NCBI GenBank assembly: GCA_019637795.1
Contig: JAHBUY010000003.1
Coordinates: 691,409 to 755,408, forward strand
Length of the DNA stretch: 64,000 bases
Origin: a bacterium
GTDB lineage: Bacteria > Desulfobacterota > Binatia > HRBIN30 > CADEER01
Direction of reading: 5' to 3'
Part shown: piece after piece, positions 33,748 through 42,379 of the stretch
How the letters are laid out: each line of letters starts with the position of its first letter
Numbering within the stretch: the stretch's first letter is position 1
Made by a program: the position numbers and the translations under genes
Notes under the pieces: generated by a model
The model's database searches: none
What the model saw: the letters and a program-made list of their open reading frames with translations, nothing else
Told to the model about the DNA's origin: nothing

Positions 33748-33913
33748 CTCGGCGAGGAACCAGATGACGACTACGTCGCGGGCTTGACGCCGGCGGCACG
33801 CATTGGCGTTGGTGTGGCCGATCACGCTCCAAGCGTGGGCTTTTCAGACGGGGACGAACGATGAACCGCGACTTCGCCGAGATGTTGGCCGCGTTGTCCG
33901 CGGCGGGCGTTGA
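33748..33913 (+). pseudogene. Small upstream partner ORF of nucleotidyltransferase, frameshifted
   Basis: One frame reads EEPDDDYVAGLTPAAR up to about 33800. The sense then continues one frame over as ALALVWPITLQAWAFQTGTN and DEPRLRRDVGRVVRGGR, ending at 33913. The two halves join into one small protein of about 55 residues by a one-base deletion. I recall similar small ORFs overlapping the start of DIDIW-type nucleotidyltransferases, as this one does. No start codon is left and the function is unknown. Confidence 0.6.
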
Positions 33914-34156
33914 GTTTCTCGTCGTCGGTGCCTACGCCATGGCGGCGCACGGCCTGCCCCGCGCCACCGGCGACATCGACATCTGGGTGCGTCCGACACC
34001 CGACAATGCCGAGCGCGCGCTGCGCGCCGTGCAGTCATTCGGGGCACCGCTGTTCGGGCTGACCATCGAGGACCTGGTCCGCTCCGACGCGAGGTCGAAT
34101 CGAAGGCGCGCACCATCGACGTCGCCCAGCTCCTGCCGCTGATCGAGGGGCAGTGA
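33861..34156 (+). pseudogene. MNT/AbiEii-like nucleotidyltransferase, truncated
   Basis: ATG 33861 opens MNRDFAEMLAALSAAGVEFL, then VVGAYAMAAHGLPRATGDID with Asp38 and Asp40, the catalytic G...DID motif of minimal nucleotidyltransferases. After LTIEDLV (about residue 70) the family pattern stops; the frame runs into Arg/Ser-rich sequence and ends at 34142. From 34091 another frame reads EVESKARTIDVAQLLPLIEG and stops at 34156, apparently the end of a different gene. A deletion seems to have fused the two. The domain normally needs about 130-160 residues, so it is probably inactive. Confidence 0.65.
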
Positions 34157-34166
34157 CGAGCCGCGC

Positions 34167-35216
34167 GTGGACGCCGAGCTGTTGGTCCGTTTCCTCGTCG
34201 GTCTCGTGCTGCTGATCGCCGGCGCCGAGGCGCTGGTGCGCGGCGCCTCGCGCCTGGCCCTGGCGATCGGGCTGTCGCCGCTGGTGATCGGCCTGACGGT
34301 GGTGGCGGCGGGCACCAGCTCCCCCGAGCTGGCGGTGAGCGTCGCCGCGGCCCGGAACGGCCAGGGCGACATCGCGCTCGGCAACGTCGTCGGCAGCAAC
34401 GTCTTCAACGTGCTCTTCCTGCTCGGCCTGTGCGCCCTGGTGGTGCCGCTGCGGGTCTCGGCGCAATTGGTGTGGTGGGACGTCCCGGTGATGATCGGCG
34501 TCTCGCTGCTGGTCCTGCTGCTCGGCCTCGGCGGCCACCTCGGCCGCGGAGAGGGGCTGCTGCTGCTCGCCGGCCTGGCCGGCTACGTCTGGTACTCGGT
34601 CGTTCTCGGCCGGCGCGCCGGCGCCGCGGTCCAACTCGACGCCGCGCCGGGCGGCTCGACCGCCGCGCACCTCCTGTGGATCGGCGCCGGACTGGCCATG
34701 CTGGTGCTCGGCGCCCGCTGGCTGGTGGAGGGGGCGGTGGCGCTCGCCCACGCCGCCGGCATCAGCGAGCTGGTGGTCGGCCTGACGGTGGTGGCGGCCG
34801 GCACCTCGCTGCCCGAGGTGGCCACCTCGGTGGTCGCCAGCCTGCGCGGCGAGCGCGACATCGCCGTCGGCAACGCGGTCGGGAGCTGCATCTTCAATCT
34901 GCTCGGCATCCTCGGCGCCGCGGCAGTGGTCGCCGGCGATCTCGCGGTGGCGCCATCGCTGCGCACCTTCGACCTGCCAGTGATGGTCGCCACGGCCGTC
35001 GCCTGCCTGCCGATCTTCGTCAGCGGCCACCGCATCAGCCGCCTCGAGGGCGGCATCTTCTTCGCCTACTACCTCGCGTACACGACCTACCTGATCCTCG
35101 CCGCCTCCCGGCACGATGCCCTGCCGGCCTTCAGCGGCGCCATGCTCGCCTTCGCCCTGCCGCTGACCGTCCTCACCCTGGGGGTCGTCTTCCTGCGCGA
35201 GCGGCGCCCCGCCTGA
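34167..35216 (+). CDS. Calcium/sodium antiporter, CaCA family (YrbG-like)
   Basis: A 349-residue membrane protein with the two alpha-repeats of the family: GTSSPELAVSVAAARNGQGD followed by NVVGSNVFNVLFLLG, and GTSLPEVATSVVASLRGERD followed by NAVGSCIFNLLGILG. Each holds the acidic residue and the Asn/Ser/Gly ion path of Na+/Ca2+ exchangers. Ten to eleven membrane helices are predictable. It exchanges cytosolic Ca2+ for Na+ across the inner membrane. GTG 34167 gives the usual short N-terminus. It lies ten bases after the nucleotidyltransferase remnant, which may leave it without its original promoter. Confidence 0.93.
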   Translation: MDAELLVRFLVGLVLLIAGAEALVRGASRLALAIGLSPLVIGLTVVAAGTSSPELAVSVAAARNGQGDIALGNVVGSNVFNVLFLLGLCALVVPLRVSAQLVWWDVPVMIGVSLLVLLLGLGGHLGRGEGLLLLAGLAGYVWYSVVLGRRAGAAVQLDAAPGGSTAAHLLWIGAGLAMLVLGARWLVEGAVALAHAAGISELVVGLTVVAAGTSLPEVATSVVASLRGERDIAVGNAVGSCIFNLLGILGAAAVVAGDLAVAPSLRTFDLPVMVATAVACLPIFVSGHRISRLEGGIFFAYYLAYTTYLILAASRHDALPAFSGAMLAFALPLTVLTLGVVFLRERRPA

Positions 35217-35254
35217 GCTCGCCAGCTCGCGACTCGCGGCGAATCACGCGCCGT

Positions 35255-36154
35255 CTAACCGTTGAGCGCAGCAAGACTCTGCGCGACCCGCTCCACCGCG
35301 CGATGGCCTTCCTCCATCGCTTCCTTTCCACGGTGGAAATCGAGCAGGCGAAGGTGCGCCAGCCGGGGGGCGACAACCACCTCCGGCGGCTCGCCGGCCA
35401 TGCGGCTGCGCGCAATCCGGACCTGCACGATGTCCATGCACGTGGTGAGCACGTCCAGCATCGAGGGCATCACCGGTTCGTCGGACGACGCCGCGGGTGC
35501 GAGGGCGCGGAGGTTCTCCTGCAGCTTGCGCATCCACTTCTCGACGCCGCCGGGTGGCGCGCTGGGTTGCGAGGCGGCGCGAAAGCGACGGCCGAGGATG
35601 TCGGATCCGAGGTCGACCGCGATCACGATATCCGCGCCCATGGCGCGCGCGACCGACACCGGCACCGGGTTGACGAGTCCGCCGTCGACGAGGAGCGTTC
35701 CCTCCCAGCGCACCGGGGCAAACAGCCCGGGCAGCGCTGCCGAAGCGCGCACGGCGTCGACGGACGAGCCGCGCCGCAGCCAGACTTCTGCCCCCGTCCG
35801 TAGACACGTTGCGACGGCGGCGAACGGCACCCGCAGCTCATCGATCGGACGGTCCGTGAAATGTCGGCGAAAGAACCGGGTGAGGCGATCGCCTCTCAGC
35901 ACTCCACCACCGAGGCCGACGTCGAGTAGCCCGAGCACGTCACTGACGCGCTGTTCGAGGACCCAGCGCTCCAGTCGATCCAGATCTCCCGCCGCGTAGG
36001 CCGCACCGACCAGTGCACCGATCGACGTCCCGCACACGATCTGCGGCTGGATGCCCGCCCGCTCGAGCGCGCGGATGACGCCGATGTGAGCCCACCCCCG
36101 CGCCGACCCGCTCCCCAGTGCGAGCCCGATGCACGGCCTGTGCGGCGCAGTCAT
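35255..36154 (-). CDS. Patatin-like phospholipase (RssA-like)
   Basis: A 299-residue protein: IGLALGSGSARGWAHIGVIR is the oxyanion loop, GTSIGALVGAAYAAG the nucleophile elbow with Ser, and LLVDGGLVNPVPV the DGG motif with the catalytic Asp. The family hydrolyses acyl esters of membrane lipids. Length and motif spacing are normal for RssA-type proteins. ATG 36154 is used because upstream in-frame residues are low-complexity and overlap the dispersed repeat. It is convergent with the antiporter and followed by no clear terminator. Confidence 0.92.
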   Translation of the reverse strand: MTAPHRPCIGLALGSGSARGWAHIGVIRALERAGIQPQIVCGTSIGALVGAAYAAGDLDRLERWVLEQRVSDVLGLLDVGLGGGVLRGDRLTRFFRRHFTDRPIDELRVPFAAVATCLRTGAEVWLRRGSSVDAVRASAALPGLFAPVRWEGTLLVDGGLVNPVPVSVARAMGADIVIAVDLGSDILGRRFRAASQPSAPPGGVEKWMRKLQENLRALAPAASSDEPVMPSMLDVLTTCMDIVQVRIARSRMAGEPPEVVVAPRLAHLRLLDFHRGKEAMEEGHRAVERVAQSLAALNG

Positions 36155-36617
36155 GTCCGTACCGTCTATCAGAACGTGGGGATCACGGCGCCACGTCCTC
36201 GCAGCGCACTCCACCTTGCCATGGCCTGGTACTGCTCCAGCCCGCATGCCGCAGGCACTCGCTGCGGGAGCGGTGCCGCCGTGATCGCCCCGCACGCCGA
36301 CGGGGTGCGCGGACGCGGCCACCGCCCCTCCTCCTTCGGCGCGCCCAGCCGGCGTGCGCCCGCGGAGGACCTGCCCATGGGTGCGCATCGCCTGCCGGCG
36401 TTCGAGATCGGGGTGCGAGGGCACGTCGGCCCCCTCGAGCGCGCCCTGCTCCGGCCCCGGACCGCGGCGGGCGCGTGCGCCGGGTGCGTCGACCAGGCCG
36501 ACCGGCGCGCCACCGCGCGTGGCCATTGGCGACCCTGGCAAGCTGTGCCGCCGCCCCCGCGCCCCTGACACGCGCCGCCCGCCCGCCAGGGCGAGCCAGC
36601 GCGCGCCGGCGCAGCGG
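36155..36617. other. Intergenic region holding dispersed repeat copy B
   Basis: Apart from the repeat at 36476-36545 and GC-rich sequence upstream of the patatin gene I see no gene, hairpin of note or promoter with good boxes. GATAGA on the minus strand near 36170 is a possible -10 for the patatin gene. Confidence 0.5.
36476..36545 (+). repeat. Dispersed 70-bp repeat, copy B
   Basis: It is the second copy of the repeat at 33244-33311, same orientation, 3.2 kb away. The interval between the copies contains the nucleotidyltransferase remnant, antiporter and patatin genes. Confidence 0.8.
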
Positions 36618-38840
36618 CTACCCGCCGCACTGCGGCGGCTTCACGTCGAAGACCGGTGGGTCGAGGCAGTTCTCGTAGCAGAACTCGTAGCTCGGGACGC
36701 AGGGCGGCTGCGGGGGAAAGGGGCCGTTCTCGACCGGGACCAGCGACGCCGCGGTGTCGCAGGGGCCGTTGGCATTGTCGGGGCAGATGACGGTGGCGTC
36801 GGTGGTGAAGGCGCCGAGGGCGGTGGCGCCGTACTCGAAGCTGAACGGTTGGCCGTTCTGCTCCGTGAAGGTCCAGGTGCCGGGGGCGGTGGCGACGGCG
36901 GCGTTGCGCAGGGTGGCGCCGAGAACGCTGCTGGCGGAGGAGAAGTCGGCGCCCTGGAGGTAGGCGGTGTCGAGCTTGGCGTTGGTGAGGTCGGCGCCGT
37001 TGAAGGTGGCGTTGACCAGCACGGCGTTGTCGAACACGGTGTCGGTGAGGCTGCCGCTGAAGGCGGCGCCGGCGCAGATGGCGTTGCTGAGATCGGCGGC
37101 GTCGAGCTGCGTGCGCACCAGTTGCGCGCTGCCGTAGAGATGCGCGCCGGAGAGATCGGCGCTGCGCAGGTCGGCGTCGGTCAGGTCGGCGTTGACCATG
37201 TACGCGCCGCCGAGCTGCGTGACCTGGCCGCTGCTGCCCGGCTGCACGCCGGCGACGAGGCCGCGCAGCGAGGCGTTCTTGAGGCTGGCGAGATTGAGCC
37301 GCGCGCCGATCAGCTCGGCGTTGTCGAGGATGGTGCCGCTCAAGTCGGCTTCCTCGAGGCCGGCGCCGTTCAGGTTGGCGTACGACAGGTCGACGCCCTT
37401 GAATTGCGTCGTCCGCTGCGGGAACTGGCAGCCGCCGGTGCCGCTCGGCAGGCAGGCGAGATTGACGCCGTGCGCGGTGCCGTCCGACAGCGTGGCGCCG
37501 GCGAAGCTGGTGGTCGACGAGAGCGTCGCGCCCGACAGGTCGACCCGTGACAGATCGATGCCGTCGAAGTTGCTGCCGGAGAAGTTGGCGCCGGCGAAGT
37601 TGGTGGTGCCGGTCAGCGTGCTGTTGGCGAACGACGCCTGGCGCAGATCCGTGCCGGCGAAGTCGATGCCGGTGAGGTCGACGCCGTTGAAGGTCGCGCC
37701 GGTCGTGGCGTCCGACAGCGTCGCGCCGGCGAAGCTCGCCGGGGCGCCGTCCGCCGCCGGCTCGCCGGACGCGTCGCGCCCCATCACGTCGGTGCCGTCG
37801 AAAACCGCGCCGCGCAGATCGCTGCCGGCGAAGTCGGCCGAGGCGCTCGACGCGTAGTCGAACGTCGCGCCGGCGAACGAGGCCCCCTGCAGCGTCGCGG
37901 TGCCCAGGCAGGCGCTGGCGAAGGTCGCGCCGCTGAAGTCGGCCCGGTCGAGCGCCATCGGCGTCAGTCCGTTGGCGAAGGTGGTGTTGCAGTGGATGAC
38001 GCAGCAGCCGCTCGGCTCGAGATCCTTGTGGGTGCGGCAGCTCGGCCCCTGGCACGTCGCGCCAGCAGCCGGCAGGAACCGCGCGCCCTTGAAGCTGGCG
38101 CCGGTCAGGACCGAGCTGCCGAAGAGCACGCTGTCGAAGCTGGCGTGATCGAAGATCACGCCGGTCATCGTGTCGGCGTAGAAGAAGACGCCGCTGCTCA
38201 GCGACGCGCCGGTGAAGTCGGACGTACTGAGGTCGAGGTTCCGCAGCTCCAGAAAGCCCTCCATGACGAGACCGCGCAGGTCGCAGCCGACACAATCCTC
38301 CCCGGCTTCCAGGCGTTCGACGTCGGCCGGATTGGGGCCGTCCGCGCCGCCGATCGTCGGCCGCAGGAACACGGGCTGCGGCGCGGCCCCCGGCACGCCG
38401 GCGCGCGGGTGGCGGACCTGGAGCGTGAGCGCGCCGGAGACGGTCGCGGTCTGCGCGCGCGGCGCGCCGCCGACCTGCATGACCGTGGCGCCCATCTCGT
38501 TCAGCAACGTCAGGGTCGGGGCGGCCGCGAACGAGTCGTCGACCGCCAGGGTCAGCCGCGTCGGCCGGGCGAAGTAGTAGGGCACCTCGTCGACGCCCTC
38601 GATGGTGCCGGTGTCCGGCGACATCGCGGCGTCGGCTTCGAGGTCGAGCAGGACCGTGTGCGTGGCGTTCAGCGCCTGATGCGGGTGCCGCAGCAGGTAG
38701 GCTTCGGAGATGCCGCCGGGCGGCGGCGCGGCGGGCGCGCCGCTCGACGCCTTCGAGCCGCCGCCGCCGCACGCGGCGACGAGCAGGGTCAGGGCGGCGA
38801 ACGCGATCGGCAGCGCGCGACGCATCGACACGCGACTCAT
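36618..38840 (-). CDS. Pentapeptide-repeat lipoprotein
   Basis: A 740-residue protein. The N-terminus is a lipoprotein signal (RRALPIAFAALTLLVAACGG, lipid on Cys24). After a Pro/Gly linker and a beta-rich domain of about 150 residues come some 420 residues of A(D/N)LXX-type pentapeptides (for example ADLTDADLRSADLSGAHLYG), enough for about 20 coils of a right-handed quadrilateral beta-helix. Cysteine-rich inserts (CCVIHCNTTF) and a C-terminal Cys-rich tail (CVPSYEFCYENCLDPPVF) are unusual. It would be a long rod anchored to the envelope. Its ATG overlaps the stop of the Tat lipoprotein gene, so the two are co-translated. Function unknown. Confidence 0.85.
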   Translation of the reverse strand: MSRVSMRRALPIAFAALTLLVAACGGGGSKASSGAPAAPPPGGISEAYLLRHPHQALNATHTVLLDLEADAAMSPDTGTIEGVDEVPYYFARPTRLTLAVDDSFAAAPTLTLLNEMGATVMQVGGAPRAQTATVSGALTLQVRHPRAGVPGAAPQPVFLRPTIGGADGPNPADVERLEAGEDCVGCDLRGLVMEGFLELRNLDLSTSDFTGASLSSGVFFYADTMTGVIFDHASFDSVLFGSSVLTGASFKGARFLPAAGATCQGPSCRTHKDLEPSGCCVIHCNTTFANGLTPMALDRADFSGATFASACLGTATLQGASFAGATFDYASSASADFAGSDLRGAVFDGTDVMGRDASGEPAADGAPASFAGATLSDATTGATFNGVDLTGIDFAGTDLRQASFANSTLTGTTNFAGANFSGSNFDGIDLSRVDLSGATLSSTTSFAGATLSDGTAHGVNLACLPSGTGGCQFPQRTTQFKGVDLSYANLNGAGLEEADLSGTILDNAELIGARLNLASLKNASLRGLVAGVQPGSSGQVTQLGGAYMVNADLTDADLRSADLSGAHLYGSAQLVRTQLDAADLSNAICAGAAFSGSLTDTVFDNAVLVNATFNGADLTNAKLDTAYLQGADFSSASSVLGATLRNAAVATAPGTWTFTEQNGQPFSFEYGATALGAFTTDATVICPDNANGPCDTAASLVPVENGPFPPQPPCVPSYEFCYENCLDPPVFDVKPPQCGG

Positions 38841-41800
38841 GCGACGGGCAGCGCGGGACAGCCGCCGGGCGTCACCGGAATCCAGTGCGACAGCGAGGGC
38901 TCGACGCGCGGCGCGCCGGCGATGGTCTCGTAGTTGAGCGTGTACACGTTGCGGAAGGTGTCGACCGCCAGGCGCGCCGCGGCCACGCCGGTCGTGCGCA
39001 CCAGGAAGTTACCCGCCGGATCGTAGAGATCGAGCCGGTAGTCCGCCGCCGTGGCGCCGTCGTTCACGTACGACAGCACGTACATGTAGCCGAGGCCCTC
39101 GACGCCGAGATCCAGGTAGACGATGCCGGCGCCCCGCTCCAGCTCGACGATGTTGGTGGTGCCGCCCTGAAAGCGGGCCACCGGATTGCCCGACACGTCG
39201 ACCGCCTGGATGCGCTGATTGCCGTTCTCCAGAATCAGAATCGTCGAGCGGAACACGGTCACCGCCACCGGCGCGTCGAGCAGGCCGGGCCGCCTGCCGA
39301 AGCCCATCTTCGAATACGAGAACGGCACGGCCTGCGGCGCCGTGTTCGGATCGTCCGGCGCGGCGGGGAGCTCGAGGATCTCCATCTTGTGGTTCTGGCG
39401 GTCGACGCCGACGACATGGCCGCTCGGCATGACGACCAGCGAATCGAGCGCGTAGGCGAAGATGCCCCAGGTGAGGGGGTTGTCGAGGTTGTAGGGGGAG
39501 TCGTCGTCGACCGTCACCGACTGCAGATAGAAGCCCTGCTGGGTCGGCTGGAGGAAGAAGTTGCGGCTGCCGCCGGCGGGACCGACCTTGTCGTAGACCG
39601 CGGTGATGGTCTGCTGCAGGCCGCACGACAGTTGCTTCAGGCCTGAATCGGGATCGATCGCCAGCGACACGTTCTGGATCATGTGCATGATGCCGCCGTT
39701 GCCCTCGCCGCAGAACGGCACTCCCTGCCCGCCCGCCTCGTAGGCGTAGCCGGCCGCGCCGGTGCGCTGGCTGATGGTGATGCCGGTGACGTCGTTGAGC
39801 GCGTCGCCGCTCCCCTTCATCAAGCTGGCGATGGTGGCGGTCGGCGCCGCGGTCTCGACCCACGCGTGCTGGCCGTCCTGGTACTCGAGCTTCAGCTCGT
39901 GCGCGTACTGCGTCGCCGACGTGAGCGGGATCAACAGCTCCTTGATGGTGATGTTGATCTCGCCCTGCGTCGCCGGCACCGGACCGTACGGGCCGGGCGC
40001 GCCGCTGGCGCCGGTGCACACGCCGACGACGCAGCCGCTGGCGCTGGTCAGGAACACGTCGACCGTGACGTTGCCGCCGGACGGCACGCCGTCGAACATC
40101 ACCGGGATCGGATCGGCCTGGCCCGGCGCGATCGCGCCGGTGCGCTTGAAGGTCACCTTCGAGTCCGCATCGTAGGTCAGGGTGACCTCGTACGCGCGCG
40201 CCGTCGCCGGGAACTCGAAGTCGGCCGGGTCGCGGTTGAGGATCACCGTCGTGTTCATCGTCAAGGTCAGCTTGTTGGTGAACAGCGCCGGGCTGGCGAA
40301 CACCTCGCCGACGCTCTGGCCGATGGTCGCCACGTCGGCGGCGACGGCGACGATGCGGAAGGCGAGCCCGAGCGGACCGGTGAACTCGACGACGTTGGTG
40401 GCGATGGCGCTGGCGATGATGTAGGCGAGCACGGCGGCGCCTTCGCCGGTGGCGAAGAAAGCGCTCAGCACGGCATTGCCGAGACTGATCAGCGCCTCCT
40501 TCGCGCTGTGCGAGTTGGCCGAGCCGAAAATGCCGTTGGCGAGGTCGGGGCCGGCGAGGCCGAGGATGAGCGGCAGCGACGCCTTGAGAATCTGCACGAT
40601 GCCGACGCCGAACTGGCCCGACAGCTTGCTGAGCATGTTGGCGCTCACGGCGACGCCGGCGATCAGCATCATCGACGGAATGCCGATGTTGAAGATCAGC
40701 GTCAGGATCGAGCCGCCGACCGCCTCGGGGCAGAAGGCCGCGCCGCCGACGCCGAGACTGCCGAAGTAGACCTTGGCGATTGACGCGTCCGCCGGCACCT
40801 CGAAGCGCACGCTGGAGAGGGGAACGTCGTCGCCGATGCGCGGAATGCCGAGCACGGTGAAGTTGCTGTTGATCCAGGCGAGGTACGTGGCGCGGCTGGT
40901 GTCGTCGCTGGTCGGGTTCTGCACCGGCAGATCGCCCGACTCGTTGGCGAACCCCACATAGGCCGACAGGTAGCGGATGTAGTCGTTGCGGAACTGCAAC
41001 TCGACGGTGCGGGTGGCGGCGTCGACGACGGTGGCGGCGACGAACTTCACGCCGTGGACGCCGGTGCCCGGCGGATATTCCGCCGTCACCGAGAACGGCG
41101 CCGCGGCGGCCGCGCCCGGCGCGTCCGATCCCGATGCGTCGATCTCGGTGATCCCGCTGGTGGGGTGCCAGTTGGTGCCCTCGAACCTATCATCGTCGAA
41201 GATGGCCTGCTTGATCTGCTGCGCCACCGACGTGACGCTCTGCGAGACGGCGTCGTCGGGATCGTAGCGATAGGCCGGGTTGCCCTGGTCGTCGGTCACC
41301 GGCTTGCCGTTCGGATCGGTCACCTGCACCAGGGTCGCCCAGCCGCCGGTCGTCTTCGCCGGCCACGCGGCGGCGATGTCGAAGGCCAGGGTGGCGAGGT
41401 ACGGCGTGCAACTCGGGTCCGCGGCGCCGCACGGCGCGCTCTCGATCATGTTCAGGATCGCCGCGCCCTGCGCGACGTCGAGATTCATGATCTCCTGGCC
41501 GTGGAAGACGAGCGACACCGCGGTGTCCCACGGCGTGATGTAGCCGGGGATGCCGATGACCAGATTCTGCAGTCCCGACCCGGCAGGCGCCGCGACGGTG
41601 CGCGGCGCCGCGGCCGGACGCGCGGACGCTGGAATGTGCACGTAGAGCGCCGCCAGCGCGTCCCGGCCGTCGGCGTCGACCCCGGTCACCATCAGCAACT
41701 GCAGCGCGTCCGCCGGCAGGTCGACGTCGGCGACGTAGTGCGTCAGCCGCTCGTCCGGCACGGCGCCGAGCATCGGATCGCCCTGCCGCGCGGCGGCGCG

Positions 41801-42157
41801 CGACTCGGCGGTGTGGGCGACGATCGCCGCGCGGTTCGACTCACTCATCACCGCGATCAGGCGCAGGTCGCGCAACGGCGCGAGCGAGAAGTCGAAGTGC
41901 AAGGTGCGCCGCTCGCGCGGCCGCGCCGGCACCGGCGTGCGCGTCGGCGACGGGGGCGGCGTGAGGCTCGGCGTCGCGGTCGGCCGCACGGCGCCGTGGT
42001 CGTCGGACCCGCAGCCCGCCAGCCACCCCGGAACGGTCAGCGCCGCGCCGGCCAGCGTCGCTTCGGCCAGAAACCGTCGCCGACTCAGCTCGCGCTGCGC
42101 CCGTTCGCCGGTGGCGCGCTCGGCGGCGCGGCGGATTGTTCGTCGCGTCGATCCCAT
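38837..42157 (-). CDS. Large Tat-exported lipoprotein of unknown function
   Basis: A 1106-residue protein. The N-terminus has a twin-arginine signal (ELSRRRFLAEATLAGAALTV) ending in a lipobox LAGC at about residue 50, then a Thr/Pro linker. Residues about 85-450 are soluble and contain GIPGYITPWDTAVSLVFHGQ, which recalls an alpha/beta or cyclase-like core, but I do not recognise the family. Residues about 480-640 contain several long hydrophobic stretches, odd for a Tat substrate. The C-terminal 300 residues look like an NHL/SMP-30-like propeller (VVGVDRQNHKMEILELP, LILENGNQRIQAVDVSGNPV). A TTGACA box and GGAGG precede the ATG. It is coupled to the pentapeptide lipoprotein. Confidence 0.8.
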   Translation of the reverse strand: MGSTRRTIRRAAERATGERAQRELSRRRFLAEATLAGAALTVPGWLAGCGSDDHGAVRPTATPSLTPPPSPTRTPVPARPRERRTLHFDFSLAPLRDLRLIAVMSESNRAAIVAHTAESRAAARQGDPMLGAVPDERLTHYVADVDLPADALQLLMVTGVDADGRDALAALYVHIPASARPAAAPRTVAAPAGSGLQNLVIGIPGYITPWDTAVSLVFHGQEIMNLDVAQGAAILNMIESAPCGAADPSCTPYLATLAFDIAAAWPAKTTGGWATLVQVTDPNGKPVTDDQGNPAYRYDPDDAVSQSVTSVAQQIKQAIFDDDRFEGTNWHPTSGITEIDASGSDAPGAAAAAPFSVTAEYPPGTGVHGVKFVAATVVDAATRTVELQFRNDYIRYLSAYVGFANESGDLPVQNPTSDDTSRATYLAWINSNFTVLGIPRIGDDVPLSSVRFEVPADASIAKVYFGSLGVGGAAFCPEAVGGSILTLIFNIGIPSMMLIAGVAVSANMLSKLSGQFGVGIVQILKASLPLILGLAGPDLANGIFGSANSHSAKEALISLGNAVLSAFFATGEGAAVLAYIIASAIATNVVEFTGPLGLAFRIVAVAADVATIGQSVGEVFASPALFTNKLTLTMNTTVILNRDPADFEFPATARAYEVTLTYDADSKVTFKRTGAIAPGQADPIPVMFDGVPSGGNVTVDVFLTSASGCVVGVCTGASGAPGPYGPVPATQGEINITIKELLIPLTSATQYAHELKLEYQDGQHAWVETAAPTATIASLMKGSGDALNDVTGITISQRTGAAGYAYEAGGQGVPFCGEGNGGIMHMIQNVSLAIDPDSGLKQLSCGLQQTITAVYDKVGPAGGSRNFFLQPTQQGFYLQSVTVDDDSPYNLDNPLTWGIFAYALDSLVVMPSGHVVGVDRQNHKMEILELPAAPDDPNTAPQAVPFSYSKMGFGRRPGLLDAPVAVTVFRSTILILENGNQRIQAVDVSGNPVARFQGGTTNIVELERGAGIVYLDLGVEGLGYMYVLSYVNDGATAADYRLDLYDPAGNFLVRTTGVAAARLAVDTFRNVYTLNYETIAGAPRVEPSLSHWIPVTPGGCPALPVA

Positions 42158-42214
42158 GTTCCTCCTTCCGCCGCAGCCTCGCGGGCATCGATCAGCTCAG
42201 CGCGACATGCGTTC

Positions 42215-42243
42215 ACACTCGATGAGCAAAACAAACGTGTCAA
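42215..42243 (-). promoter_or_regulatory. Putative promoter of the Tat/pentapeptide operon
   Basis: A consensus TTGACA (42243-42238), 17 bases, then GAGTGT (42220-42215, poor). Unlike most promoters here it leaves a leader of about 50 bases, ending in AAGGAGG before the ATG at 42157. The tract is notably T-rich. Confidence 0.45.
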
Positions 42244-42379
42244 GGCGATCCGCGGCCGCCAGGCCGCGCGCCCGCCAGAACCGGCTGGTCGGCCTCGCAC
42301 TCCGGGCATGGCCATCGCGACCGCCTTCCGCCGCTTGCCGGAGCCCAGCCGACTGCGAAGGTATCATCGAGGAGGTCGT

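Noticed and set aside
36700..38300. Dense short repeats that could be taken for a CRISPR or tandem-repeat array
   Set aside because: The periodicity is 15 bases and in frame; it encodes pentapeptides of the lipoprotein and has no spacers.
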